Assembly: GCA_050874905.1 (NCBI GenBank)
Contig: JBNMLP010000010.1
Coordinates: forward strand, 1 to 64,000
Source: NC2004 sp050874905
GTDB lineage: Bacteria; Bacillota; Clostridia; Lachnospirales; Lachnospiraceae
Length of the DNA stretch: 64,000 bases
Direction of reading: 5' to 3'
Part shown: in pieces, positions 8,099 through 18,000 of the stretch
How positions within the stretch are numbered: position 1 is the first letter of the stretch
Layout of the letters: each line of letters starts with the position of its first letter
Notes under the pieces: generated by a model
Seen by the model: only the letters and a program-made list of their open reading frames with translations
The model's database searches: none
What the model was told of the DNA's origin: nothing
Program-made: the position numbers and the translations under genes

Positions 8099-9820
8099 TT
8101 AACAATCCATGATCATTTCACTGAGCGGTTTGCCACCCGGTACCATCGGTGATACATTGGCCTCACGATCGATGATAAACTCAATCAGGGTTGGCGCATC
8201 CTTATGCTCTCTCGCATAAGCAAATGCATCCGCGATCTCTTCTTCCTTGAACACACGGATTCCATACGCATCGTAGCTCTCTGCCAGCTTGACAAAATCA
8301 GGGGTGTACTTCGGACAGCATTTGTCCTTTTGTCCACAGTTGCGCTGACAGCTTCTGCGGTAGGTCAGACAGGTGCTGGAATACCGCTTGTGGTAGAACA
8401 TTTCCTGCCACTGTCTGACATTGCCGAGATAACCATTATTAAATACGATCAGCGTGAGCGGAAGCTCCAGTGCAACGGCAGTCGCCATTTCCTGGATGTT
8501 CATCTGCATACCGCCATCTCCGGAGATCGCGATGACATCGGCATCGGGATTCCCAAGCTTTGCTCCGATGGCTGCCGGGAATCCATAGCCCATCGTTCCC
8601 AGTCCGCCGGAGGTCAAAAACTGGCGGTTGCTTTCAATATCAAAATACTGGGTTGCCCAGAGCTGGTTCTGTCCCACGTCCGTCGTGATGATCGGATGCT
8701 CATAATGCTCGTTGATATAACGGATGACCTTCTCCGGTGTCAGTCCGTCGTATTTGTTCATGTTGATCGGGTACTGCTCCTTCCACTCTTTGACTTCCTT
8801 TACCCATCCGTCAATGGAAAGCGGCTCCATCTGCTCTAACAATGCCTCGATCGCAAGCTTGGCATCCGCTACGATCGGAACATCAACAACAATATTTTTG
8901 GAAATGGAGGCGGAATCAATATCGATATGTACGATCGTCGCATTTGGCGCAAACTCACTGATCTTACCTGTGATACGATCGTTAAATCTCGTTCCGATGG
9001 AGAATAACACATCACATTCGCTCACCGCATGGTTCGCTGCATAGCTTCCGTGGATTCCGATATTTCCAAGATAGAGCGGATGCTTGGATGATACCGCACC
9101 CTTACCCATGATCGTTGTGATGATCGGTGCTCCGGTTTTCTCCACCAGCTTCGTCATCGCTTCATTGGCACCGGAAATGTTGACACCGCCACCAACTAAA
9201 AACAGCGGCTTCTTTGCCTTCTTAAGAATCCCTGCGGCACGCTTGATCTGTCCAGAATGAACGCTCTCATTTGGCTTGTAGCTTCTGATACTGACCTCCT
9301 TTGGATATTCCTCTGATCCCATCGCCTGCTGAATATCCTTTGGCAGATCTACAACGACCGGACCCGGACGACCGGTTCTTGCAATGTAGAAGGCTTCCTT
9401 GATGATACGTCCCAGATCCTCTCTTTTCCGCACTGTCACCGCATATTTGCAAATGCTGCGGCAGATGCCGACCATATCTACCTCCTGAAAGGCATCATTT
9501 CCCATCAGGTTCAGCGGCACCTGTCCGGTAAAACATACCAGCGGTACACTATCATAATTCGCAGTGGCGATTCCGGTTACCAGATTGGTCGCCCCCGGAC
9601 CACTCGTTACCAGACATACACCGACCTTTCCGGTCGATCTTGCATAACCGTCCGCAGCGTGGATCAATGCCTGCTCATGCCGTGGCAGCACAACATCGAT
9701 CTCGTCCTGATCGTAGAGGGCATCAAACAAGTCGATCGCCTGTCCGCCCGGATAACCAAACAGCGTGGTTACCCCCTCTTCCTTCAATGCCTTTACAAAT
9801 AATTCTGTTCCTTTGATCAT
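8099..9820 (-). CDS. ilvB: Acetolactate synthase large (catalytic) subunit with Cys-rich insert
   Basis: A 573-residue thiamine-diphosphate enzyme that joins two pyruvates, or pyruvate and 2-oxobutyrate, in branched-chain amino acid synthesis. The N-terminal catalytic glutamate region (FGYPGGQAIDLFDAL, LPRHEQALIHAADGYAR), the central FAD-binding-type domain and the C-terminal ThDP motif (ISGDGGMQMNIQEMATA, FNNGYLG) are all present. Near residues 478-500 there is an insertion with five cysteines (STCLTYRRSCQRNCGQ, then KCCP) not found in the E. coli enzymes. The gene lies 26 bases after the terminator of a T-box leader and starts after AAGGAGG. ilvN follows directly. Confidence 0.95.
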   Translation of the reverse strand: MIKGTELFVKALKEEGVTTLFGYPGGQAIDLFDALYDQDEIDVVLPRHEQALIHAADGYARSTGKVGVCLVTSGPGATNLVTGIATANYDSVPLVCFTGQVPLNLMGNDAFQEVDMVGICRSICKYAVTVRKREDLGRIIKEAFYIARTGRPGPVVVDLPKDIQQAMGSEEYPKEVSIRSYKPNESVHSGQIKRAAGILKKAKKPLFLVGGGVNISGANEAMTKLVEKTGAPIITTIMGKGAVSSKHPLYLGNIGIHGSYAANHAVSECDVLFSIGTRFNDRITGKISEFAPNATIVHIDIDSASISKNIVVDVPIVADAKLAIEALLEQMEPLSIDGWVKEVKEWKEQYPINMNKYDGLTPEKVIRYINEHYEHPIITTDVGQNQLWATQYFDIESNRQFLTSGGLGTMGYGFPAAIGAKLGNPDADVIAISGDGGMQMNIQEMATAVALELPLTLIVFNNGYLGNVRQWQEMFYHKRYSSTCLTYRRSCQRNCGQKDKCCPKYTPDFVKLAESYDAYGIRVFKEEEIADAFAYAREHKDAPTLIEFIIDREANVSPMVPGGKPLSEMIMDC

Positions 9821-9845
9821 CGTGATATCCTCCTTATACTCGCAT

Positions 9846-9883
9846 AAAAAAAGTCCTAAGCTGAAACTTGTTCAACTTAGGAC
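9846..9883 (-). terminator. Regulated intrinsic terminator of the ilvB T-box leader
   Basis: GTCCTAAG pairs with CTTAGGAC (9853-9860 and 9876-9883), extended by TGAA/TTCA, followed on the minus strand by seven T residues. It ends 26 bases before the ilvB start and competes with the antiterminator that includes the T-box element. Confidence 0.9.
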
Positions 9884-10123
9884 GAATCATCTCCGCGTTA
9901 CCACCTAACTTCAGGAAAATCCTGCACTCTGCCAGTACGCCAGCTTACTGCCGTTAATACTGTCTCCCTGCTAACGGTGGGACGCTCCGGTGAACTCTAC
10001 TTGAAAATACTTTCGCTCCATTCACTGCTCAAAGGCTACTTCCATACCACTGTCTGAAAGGCTTTCACCAACCGCCTTCTCTCTGTACCATCCACGAGGT
10101 ATGTACTCCTCCTTGTCATAGCA
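9846..10123 (-). promoter_or_regulatory. T-box leader controlling ilvB, probable valine (GUA) specifier
   Basis: Read on the minus strand, the leader shows stem I from about 10123, with the conserved AGTA of the specifier loop at 10104-10107. Opposite it lies GAA followed by GTA (specifier at 10037-10039) and G, between helices CATACC/GGTATG above and AAGG/CCTT below. The T-box element AGGTGGTAACGCG is at 9894-9906 and the intrinsic terminator at 9846-9883. In T-boxes, uncharged tRNA pairs with the specifier and the T-box to stop termination. GTA would mean tRNA-Val, which suits acetolactate synthase. The T-box call is firm; the specifier assignment is inferred from manual folding. Confidence 0.88.
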
Positions 10124-10147
10124 TTTGTCGATGTCTTAGATAGCTAA

Positions 10148-10176
10148 ATGGTAGCATAGATTTATTTTGTTGTCAA
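10148..10176 (-). promoter_or_regulatory. Promoter of the T-box/ilvBN transcript
   Basis: TTGACA at 10171-10176, a 17-base spacer and TACCAT at 10148-10153 on the minus strand, placed just before stem I of the T-box. Vegetative sigma-A type by match. Confidence 0.65.
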
Positions 10177-10204
10177 TAAGATTGTATTTATTTTAGTACA
10201 ATTT

Positions 10205-12769
10205 CTATTTCTTCACCCGCAGTACCCGAACGGAATTTAAGACGCAGAGCATTGCCACACCACTGTCTGCAAATACTGCCATCCACATGGAGGCAATTCC
10301 ACATAAACCAAGTACCATGACTGCTGCCTTGACCGCTAAGGCAAAGATCACGTTCTGTTTGGAAACAGCACATGCCTTTTTGGCAATTCGTAACGCTTCC
10401 GGTACGGACATTAAGGAGGAATTCATAAATACAACATCGGCTGCTTCGATCGCTGCGTCGGCTCCGCTTCCCATGGCAGCACCGACATCGGCGCCGGCAA
10501 GGACAGGGGCATCGTTGATACCATCTCCGATAAACATGACACCACCGCACTCGTTACGCAGCTCTGCCAAATGATTTACCTTATCATCCGGCATACATTT
10601 TGCATATACCTTGTGAATACCGGTCTCTTTTGCGATCGCATCTGCCGTCTCCTTGGCATCTCCGGTAAGCATAGCCGTAGTAAGTCCTTTCTTGTTCATG
10701 ATCTGGATCGCATCCTTGGACTCTGCCTTTAAGGTATCTGCAATGACCAAATATCCCATGTATTGCTTGTTCCATGCAAGAAGCACTTCACTTCCGGCCA
10801 TCGTTTCTTTCGCCTTATCCTGATCATATACGGAAAGGTCTACCCCAAACTGTGCCAGTAATGCCCGGTTTCCACATAAGGCTTCGCCATCTGCAAATGT
10901 TGCCTTCACGCCTCGTCCGGCAATCTCCTCAATGCTTGTTGCTTCCTTCTTCTCACCAGCTTCCTGCTGTGCTGCATAAGCTACAATACTCTGTGCGATC
11001 GGATGCGTAGAAGCACTCTCACACGCTGCTGCCAACTGAACCAGAGCTCCCTCATCTGCTCCGGCTACTGCATGACATTTCTGTACATTAAAGTCACCCT
11101 TGGTGATCGTTCCGGTCTTATCCATAACAACTGCTTTGATGTCATTCATTGCTTCTAATGAAACGCCGCCTTTGAACAAAATACCCTGCTTGGAACCGGC
11201 ACCAATTCCTGCAAAGAATGCCAGTGGGACACTCAATACCAGCGCACATGGGCAACTGATAACCAGGAAGGTCAGCGCCGTATAGATCCAATGCTCCCAG
11301 TTGCCTGTGATCAGGGATGGGATGATCGCAGTAAGTGCTGCAAGGATTACAACAAACGGAGTGTAGATTCTTGCAAATCTGGTAATGAAACGATCGATCT
11401 TTGGCTTGCTTGCCGCTGCATTTTCCACAGAATCCAAAATTCTTGTTACCATAGATTCGGAAAGTTCTTTTGTAACTCGCACCTTTAAGAGTCCACTCTC
11501 ATTTACACAGCCGGATAATAAATCGCTGCCTGCTTTTACGGATACCGGTACCGGCTCTCCTGTTACCGGAGAAGTATCGATACGGCTCTCTCCCTCTACG
11601 ACGATACCATCCAATGGAATACGGTCACCCGGACGAACCACGATCACATCCTCAACTTTAGCATCCTCTGCATCAATCTCCTTGATACTGCCATCTGCAT
11701 TTACAAGATTTACTACCTCCGGACGCATATCGGCAGCTTCCATGATCTGCTGACGGCTCTTGCTTACTGCAATCTCCTCGAACAGCTCACCGACCTGGTA
11801 AAACAGCATAACACCAACAGCTTCCGGATATTCCCCGATGATAAATGCACCAATGGTTGCAATACTCATTAAGAAATTCTCATCAAATACTTTTCCTTTT
11901 GTCATGTTTTTCAGTGCGGTCAGGATGACTTCGCCGCCGAGCACAACGTAAGCCACAATATAAACAGCAAGTGCTGCATACTCATTTACATGAAGTTTAT
12001 CCAGAGCAAGGGCAACAAAGAATAAGGCAATTCCGATCCCCAGCTTGATCGCTTCCTTGGCATTGTCTGACAGCTTGGAGTCTTTGTCCTCAGAAGCTTC
12101 TGACGATTTCTTTCCTTCTCTCTTTTGGATCGTCACTCCCTCCTCCATCTCATCTGCAACCTTCTGCAACAGAGGAAGTACGGCATCCGGATCTTTTGCT
12201 GCAACACGAAGCTGCTTTGTGGCAAATGTCAGGACAACATCCTCAACCTCCGGAAGTTCATTCATTTTACGCTCCAGCTTGGCAGCGCAGTTCGCGCAAT
12301 CCAGACCTTCGATCGTATATACCACCTGCGGAGCATTTCCGTGGTAGTGATGTTCTTTATGTTCGTGCTCATGATCATGGTCTTCCCCACAGTGACACTC
12401 TTCTCCATCATGATGATGGTGGTGATGGTGTTCATGCTCGTGTTCATGCTCGTGGTCGTGATCATGGTCTCCTCCACAGTGGCACTCTTCTCCATCATGA
12501 TGATGGTGGTGGTGATGTTCGTGCTCGTGGTCATGCGACTTCTTCTTGCCGCGTACACGAGGTTTGATCACAACCCCTTCTTCCATCTCATCTGCAATCT
12601 GCTGTAACTTTGGAAGCAGTGCATCCGGGTCATCCGCTTCAATCCGAAGCTGCTCCGTCGCAAACGTCAGAATGGCTTCCTGTACGCCTTCCAATTCATT
12701 CATCTTACGTTCCAGCTTGGCGGCACAGTTGGCACAATCCAAACCTTCAATCGTATAAACCTTTCTCAT
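10205..12769 (-). CDS. Zn/Cd-type heavy-metal P1B ATPase with duplicated HMA and His-rich modules
   Basis: An 854-residue metal-export pump. The N-terminus has two HMA domains (about 1-70 and 150-215), each with GLDCANCAAKLERKMNEL. Between them is a long His/Asp/Glu-rich tract holding two copies of a seven-His run followed by DGEECHCG. The core shows the CPC metal site (ISCPCALV, near 503), the phosphorylated aspartate DKTGT (near 547), the GDGINDAP hinge (near 747), and last-helix residues typical of ZntA-like Zn/Cd pumps (VKA and FADSG). Expected role: ATP-driven export of Zn(II), Cd(II) or Pb(II). A SmtB-type operator overlaps its promoter, and a zinc-sensor gene lies 1.3 kb away, separated by one gene. 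Confidence 0.94.
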   Translation of the reverse strand: MRKVYTIEGLDCANCAAKLERKMNELEGVQEAILTFATEQLRIEADDPDALLPKLQQIADEMEEGVVIKPRVRGKKKSHDHEHEHHHHHHHDGEECHCGGDHDHDHEHEHEHEHHHHHHHDGEECHCGEDHDHEHEHKEHHYHGNAPQVVYTIEGLDCANCAAKLERKMNELPEVEDVVLTFATKQLRVAAKDPDAVLPLLQKVADEMEEGVTIQKREGKKSSEASEDKDSKLSDNAKEAIKLGIGIALFFVALALDKLHVNEYAALAVYIVAYVVLGGEVILTALKNMTKGKVFDENFLMSIATIGAFIIGEYPEAVGVMLFYQVGELFEEIAVSKSRQQIMEAADMRPEVVNLVNADGSIKEIDAEDAKVEDVIVVRPGDRIPLDGIVVEGESRIDTSPVTGEPVPVSVKAGSDLLSGCVNESGLLKVRVTKELSESMVTRILDSVENAAASKPKIDRFITRFARIYTPFVVILAALTAIIPSLITGNWEHWIYTALTFLVISCPCALVLSVPLAFFAGIGAGSKQGILFKGGVSLEAMNDIKAVVMDKTGTITKGDFNVQKCHAVAGADEGALVQLAAACESASTHPIAQSIVAYAAQQEAGEKKEATSIEEIAGRGVKATFADGEALCGNRALLAQFGVDLSVYDQDKAKETMAGSEVLLAWNKQYMGYLVIADTLKAESKDAIQIMNKKGLTTAMLTGDAKETADAIAKETGIHKVYAKCMPDDKVNHLAELRNECGGVMFIGDGINDAPVLAGADVGAAMGSGADAAIEAADVVFMNSSLMSVPEALRIAKKACAVSKQNVIFALAVKAAVMVLGLCGIASMWMAVFADSGVAMLCVLNSVRVLRVKK

Positions 12770-12819
12770 AAAGAAAACTCCTTTCCCATCTATATCATAC
12801 TATGTTCTTTTTTATTTAT

Positions 12820-12839
12820 ATATGAGCATTTGTTCATAT
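12820..12839. promoter_or_regulatory. SmtB/ArsR-type operator at the P-type ATPase promoter
   Basis: The 20-bp sequence ATATGAGCATTTGTTCATAT is an imperfect palindrome of the TGAnCA-n-TGTTCA kind recognised by SmtB/CzrA-family repressors. It lies just downstream of the -10 of the ATPase promoter, where a bound repressor would block transcription. The identical 20 bp recurs at 24567-24586 in front of an ABC transporter operon. Confidence 0.75.
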
Positions 12840-12846
12840 GTTAATT

Positions 12847-12875
12847 TAATCATATCACTTTTTCTGCCATTGTCA
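12847..12875 (-). promoter_or_regulatory. Promoter of the P-type ATPase gene
   Basis: On the minus strand, TTGACA is followed by a 16-base spacer and TATGAT; the operator described at 12820-12839 begins about seven bases further on. Coordinates of the boxes are accurate to within a few bases. Confidence 0.7.
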
Positions 12876-12906
12876 AGCAAAAAAGAACATTTTTATACGA
12901 TGAAAC

Positions 12907-12960
12907 AAAAAACCTCTGGAACAGACAGCCATTCCTGTAGCTCGTCTGCTTCAGAGGTTA
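12907..12960 (-). terminator. Terminator of the CAP-domain gene
   Basis: AACCTCTG pairs with CAGAGGTT, extended by a second CAGAC/GTCTG stretch, and is followed on the minus strand by TTTTTTG. It lies shortly after the stop codon of the CAP-domain gene. Confidence 0.75.
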
Positions 12961-12988
12961 TTTTCCTTCATTCTTCTGTGCTTAACAT

Positions 12989-14029
12989 TTATTTTTTGAT
13001 CTTAACGGATTTTTTCTTTGACCAGTCGCCATAGATCGTCTTGCCGCCTTTGTACTTCATATAAGCACGGATCTGCACATAATAGCGTTTGTTCTTTTTC
13101 AATCCTTTAAAGGTCACCTTTTTAGTAGATACTTTCTTCACCTTTTTGGTCTTCGCTGGTTTCATGTTCTTGTTTAATGAAATGCGTACCTGATATCCGG
13201 TTGCAAGTCCGGAAATGTCCTTGACCTTCACTTCCAGCTTCTTCTTTGCCTTCGCTTTTACAGAGATGGACGGATCATTAAGAAACATTTTATATATCTC
13301 TTCCGGCGTCATCTCCTGCGTCGTTGTTGCTGCTTCCGTCGTCGGTGCGGTATAGGAAGAAGTATTATATTTCGTCACATCAATATTCTGACTTGCCAGA
13401 TAACTTTTTGATGCAGTCAGAGCAACCGTTTCTACCTGTCCGGTCTCCGGCTCCAGCTCTCCTCCGGAACTCCTGCTGCCAAAATCAACGACCCAGTAAT
13501 ATTTCCATCGACTGCTGTTCGACTGCGCACAGGCGATACCAACCGTACTAAGTCCTGGATTAATCATATTCGTATAATGCCCGGTCTCTTTCCCGTTTTG
13601 CGTCATATAATTTTCTCGTTCCTTATAAAACTGCATATGTGTCTTTTCTGCGGTATCATTGCCCATAGCGATATTTTCCGCACAATTTCCCTGCGGTGTA
13701 AATGCCGTAAAACATCTTCTTCCATCCAGACGCGTATGCGAAAAAGAAATCGTAATCTCGGCAGCTCTTATCTTGGCGGTATCTTCCAGACTACGATCCA
13801 GTGTGAGATCACATCGGTTGGACACACCATCTAAATTCTCACGGTTTGCTTCCCTTCTGGCTTCATTCATCAATTCAAGCATTTTACGCGCCTCGGTCAT
13901 ATGATACGTTACATTTTGATTGATCGTGATCAGATCCTCATCCGCCTGTACCTTCGGTGGGATGGCAACCAGCCCTGATAACAATGCCACAACCAGAACG
14001 ATCATGACAGCCCTCATTTTCTTATTCAT
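12989..14029 (-). CDS. Secreted CAP-domain (SCP/PR-1) protein with C-terminal Fn3-like module
   Basis: A 346-residue protein with a clear signal peptide (MNKKMRAVMIVLVVALLSG, cleavage near VQA). A CAP domain follows (about 45-190), seen in LMNEARREANRENL, the FSHTRLDGRRCFTAF region, CAENIAMG and HYTNMINPGLSTVGIAC. After a Thr-rich linker comes a lysine-rich C-terminal segment with the pattern of a fibronectin-type III fold (GLATGYQVRISLN, KVTFKGLKKNKRYYVQIRAY, YGDWSKKKSVKIKK). CAP proteins in Clostridia are extracellular and of mostly unknown function. A TATAAT lies upstream but without a good -35. It sits between the metal pump and the zinc sensor, with its own terminator. Confidence 0.88.
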   Translation of the reverse strand: MNKKMRAVMIVLVVALLSGLVAIPPKVQADEDLITINQNVTYHMTEARKMLELMNEARREANRENLDGVSNRCDLTLDRSLEDTAKIRAAEITISFSHTRLDGRRCFTAFTPQGNCAENIAMGNDTAEKTHMQFYKERENYMTQNGKETGHYTNMINPGLSTVGIACAQSNSSRWKYYWVVDFGSRSSGGELEPETGQVETVALTASKSYLASQNIDVTKYNTSSYTAPTTEAATTTQEMTPEEIYKMFLNDPSISVKAKAKKKLEVKVKDISGLATGYQVRISLNKNMKPAKTKKVKKVSTKKVTFKGLKKNKRYYVQIRAYMKYKGGKTIYGDWSKKKSVKIKK

Positions 14030-14108
14030 ACTCTACTCTCCTTTTCTAACTGCAAAGTTTTCCTCTACCCCTTTATCCTACCATTATACGGATAGTTTCG
14101 CAATGCTT

Positions 14109-14453
14109 TTACTCCCTCACATGCTCTAAGCCCTGCTCAATGATCGAAAAGACATGCTCATCTGCCAGACTGTAAAACACAATCTTTCCTTCTTTTCTGA
14201 ATTTCACAAGACGGTTCTGCTTTAACACGCGAAGCTGATGGGAAATGGAACTTTGTGTCATATCAAGTGTCTGCGCAATATCATAGACACACATTTCTCC
14301 TTCATATAATACAAACAGGATCTTGATCCGGGTAGAATCCCCAAACACCTTGAACAGATCCGCCAGATCATATAACTCTTCTTCGTCCTCCATCTGATCC
14401 CGCAGTGAGCTAACCACTTCCGGATCTGCATACTTTAACTCTTCCTTTTCCAT
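14109..14453 (-). CDS. ArsR/SmtB-family zinc-responsive repressor (CzrA/SmtB alpha-5 type)
   Basis: A 114-residue winged-helix repressor. The HTH region is DIAQTLDMTQSSISHQLRVLKQNRLV. The last helix carries D98-E-H100, ten residues, then H111-V-R-E114, the DxHx10HxxE pattern that binds Zn(II)/Co(II) in SmtB and, with a final His, CzrA. The alpha-3 motif of CadC-type sensors (ELCVCDL) is not intact: the segment reads EMCVYDI. So zinc or cobalt sensing is more likely than cadmium/lead sensing. The start was chosen after GGAGG; the track of upstream codons overlaps the DUF3783 gene. Likely targets are the two loci with the shared operator (12820 and 24567). Confidence 0.9.
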   Translation of the reverse strand: MEKEELKYADPEVVSSLRDQMEDEEELYDLADLFKVFGDSTRIKILFVLYEGEMCVYDIAQTLDMTQSSISHQLRVLKQNRLVKFRKEGKIVFYSLADEHVFSIIEQGLEHVRE

Positions 14454-14479
14454 ATTTCCTCCTTCTTTCGCATCTACCA

Positions 14480-14863
14480 CTATGACTCTTTCTGCCCATG
14501 AAGCTTGGCATGCTCGCTTTCCAGCTCCCGGTAAAGAGTCATGGAATCCCAGTTTACATTGTGCGGTGTTACCACTGCTTTTAAGTCAATCGTTCCAATT
14601 CCTCCGGTTTTTAACGTGCGGAGCAATTCATCCATACGCCGTCCACTGATTCCCTCCATGACAAGCATAGGTTCCTTCATATCTTCTCCGTCATAATCGG
14701 CAAGCTCCTCGCCTCCACCGTGAAGCAGTTGATCGATCGTTTTATTATAATCCTTATATTCTACGATCTTGCACTTCATTTTCAGACGCACTGCCATCAA
14801 ATAAACGAGCTTCTTTAACTTCTGTTCTTCCACATGATACACTAAAATTCTTTCTGCTGCCAT
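14480..14863 (-). CDS. DUF3783-type protein
   Basis: A 127-residue soluble protein resembling DUF3783 proteins: an N-terminal alpha/beta segment beginning AERILVYHVEEQKLKKL and a motif near LVMEGISGRRMDELLRTLKTGG, followed by TIDLKAVVTPHNVNW. No reaction is known to me for this family. It ends 26 bases before the zinc repressor start and is probably co-transcribed with it; whether it takes part in metal homeostasis is only a guess from that position. Confidence 0.75.
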   Translation of the reverse strand: MAAERILVYHVEEQKLKKLVYLMAVRLKMKCKIVEYKDYNKTIDQLLHGGGEELADYDGEDMKEPMLVMEGISGRRMDELLRTLKTGGIGTIDLKAVVTPHNVNWDSMTLYRELESEHAKLHGQKES

Positions 14864-15010
14864 ACGATCTCCTTTCCAATATATGAATTACCACAATTTA
14901 CTCAAAAACTGACCGCTGCGTCATGCAACGAAAGCGCAAGCGTGCCATGAAAAATAACACACCTCACGAAAAGGGGCGTTAAAATAAGCCACTTTCATGT
15001 AGGAAAGCGA

Positions 15011-18000
15011 TCACTCAAAATCATCTAACAGGCGCAGGATCTCCTCCTTCGTCAAGGCTGCACTCGCCACTGCTTCTCCTTCTACCACCTGATCTACCAG
15101 CTCCTTTTTCATTTGCTGCAATTCCAGGATCCGTTCTTCAATAGAATTCTTCATCACCAGCTGGATCACCGTCACAACCTTGTCCTGTCCGATCCGGTGC
15201 GCACGGTCTGTCGCCTGGTTCTGTGCTGCCACATTCCACCATGGATCAAAGTGGATCACCGTATCCGCAGCGGTAAGATTGAGTCCGGTTCCTCCTGCTT
15301 TCAGACTGATCAAAAATACTGTTGCTTCCCCGTTTTGAAATTCTTCTACCATCCGATGGCGTTCCTCTTTGGTATTTCTTCCTGTCAGCATCAGGGTATG
15401 GATCCCCCGCTGCGTCAGCTGCTCTCTTAAAATCTGAAGCATGGATGCAAACTGGGAAAATACCAGCAGGTTACTCTTATTATCCGTCAATTCCTCCGCC
15501 ATAGCAAGGAAAGTATCTACTTTTCCGGAGCCTCCCTGGTAGTCTTCCACAAACAATGCCGGATCACAACAGATCTGACGCAGACGGGTGATCTCTGCAA
15601 GCACCTTGATCTTATCCTTATTAAACTCCTGCTCCGACTGGCTGAGCAGCTGCTTGCGCAAAGCCATGAAACGAGCTTTGTAATATTTCTCCTGCTCTTT
15701 GGTCATAGAAGTATAAATGTTCTGCTCCAGCTTGTCCGGAAGATCCTTTAACACATCTTTTTTCCGTCGGCGCAGGATGAAAGGAGCTACCATCTGCTTC
15801 AGACGGTTTAACGCCTCCTCGTCATGTTCTGATACGATTGGCTGTTCCAGCTGGGTACGGAACCGTTCATAACGGTACAAATACCCTTTCATGACAAAAT
15901 CGAAAATGCTCCAAAGATCACTGAGACGGTTCTCCAGTGGCGTTCCGGTCAGCGCAAACCGATGTGTCGCCACTATGCTTTTGACTGCCTTGGCAACCTG
16001 TGTGGAAGCATTTTTAATATATTGTGCTTCATCTAATATCATAAATGAAAATGACAACGCTTCATATAATTTAAGATCACGTTTTAAAAGATCATAAGAC
16101 GTGATCACCACATCCACATCCGACAGATCATGAAGCAGTTCTCTCCTTACTGCTAAAGTACCGGATAAAATTCTGGTACGAAGATCCGGCGCAAACTTTT
16201 TACACTCGCTCTCCCAGTTATAAAGAAGGGAGGCGGGACATACGATCAATGCCTGATTTTGACTGCGGTCATAAGAATCATCCTCCACCTTCGCCTGCAG
16301 CAGCGTGATCACCTGCAGCGTTTTTCCAAGTCCCATATCATCTGCCAGCACGCCGCCAAAACCATAGTGAGTCAACGTACACAGCCAGCGGTACCCCGTT
16401 TTCTGATATCCTCTTAATTCCGCCTTAATTCCTTCCGGCAGTTCATAATCACTATTTTCAATCTCGTTCATATCCCGGATGACCGATTTAAATTCCGTTG
16501 AGCGGACCACTTTCATATTCTTGCCCCGCTCCTTAAATACCGTATCGATATAGTTGGCACGGTAAAGCGGAAGGTTCACTTCTCCATTTTTCCAGTCCGA
16601 AGGATGGACGGCAAGACTTTCACTCACCTTTGCAAGCGTGGAAAGTCCCGACTGGTCAAGCTGCATGAAATCACCATTTTTCATGCGGTAATAATGCTTT
16701 TTCAACCGGTATGCCTCTAAAATATCTTCCATTTCTCCACTATCCATATCCGGAATATCCACATGCAAGGAAAGCAGGTCTCCTTTGATCATCACTCCGG
16801 CTGTCACCTTCGGCGTTTTTTTCACATGTATCTGCCGTATCGTATCAGACACATACATCTGCCCATACTGCTTTAACTGATCCAGTCCTTCGGTGAGCAG
16901 CAGGAAAATCTCCTCCTCCGTATCACAATACAAAAATACTTCACCGTCTTTGCGTTCATGCTTTGGAAAATAATGTTTTGCCAAAGCATAAACCTGCTGT
17001 TCCTTCTGATAATCCCGAAACGTGCCCTGATCCTTCGTAGACCAATCTGCCAGATTATACTGCTGTCCATCATAAGATGCCAGCAGGCGCAGACTGATGC
17101 GCTCCTGTGACGGCGTATCCAGATAGATCTGAATCTGACACTGCGGTGGCATGTAAGATAACACATCCACTTCCTGCTGGGAAACGGTAACATATTTTTC
17201 CAGCTTACGAAGCACATAGCCGCAAAAGGCAGTGTAATCATGTTCATTCAGGAAACATTGCTGTTCTTGTTTTTTTCGATAAATACTGCGATAGTCCACA
17301 TCCCAGTTTTTCTTTAACATTTCCAAAAACGGAACAACCGCCTTGGCAAATCCATCCGAAACTACATACACCGTCTTCTTATCTTCCTCCACTAAAAAGG
17401 TCTTTGTCACGCCCTTTAAAATCGTGTAATCCTGTATAGCAAAGGTTGCTCCTTCCTCCTCACGCGCAATCGAAAGAGTAACATCCGGATTTCTCTGTTT
17501 TACATAACAAAGTACCCCATTGATGCGGATTCCCTCTTCCCCACTCCGAAGAATGATCTGCTCCACATACCCTTCTGTAAGATTGATATACCGTGCATGA
17601 TCCGCATAAGAAAAATAATAAGAAGGATCCGGATAAATGCTTATAATATCCTGCAACATGTCGATATAAAACAAACTCTCCGGATCAAAGGCATCCCTGG
17701 TATGTAAAAATTCCAGACGATTTCCATACCGGTGATATTCACCACGCTGTATATTTAAGATCAATTCTTCTACATCTTTTACCACATAGCTGTACTTGCT
17801 TGTACCAATGCGAAACTCTACACGCTGCTGTCCTCTGAAGCCTGTCACCAGATTTGGGATCAGGATCACGCTTCCCGGGGCAACCGATTCTTCCCCTGCC
17901 AGCATCCATAAACTGCCATCCTGTCCGGAATAATTTTTGATCATCTGCCCTATCACCGAGGAGCTCGGTCGCCCGGTCTGCCTGTTCAAAGACGGCTGCG

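Noticed and set aside
10188..10550. 120-residue Cys/Arg-rich minus-strand frame
   Set aside because: It overlaps the P-type ATPase in another frame and is a shadow.
12125..12607. Plus-strand open frames over the His-rich region
   Set aside because: Low-complexity shadows of the P-type ATPase repeats; they have no ribosome binding site or family.
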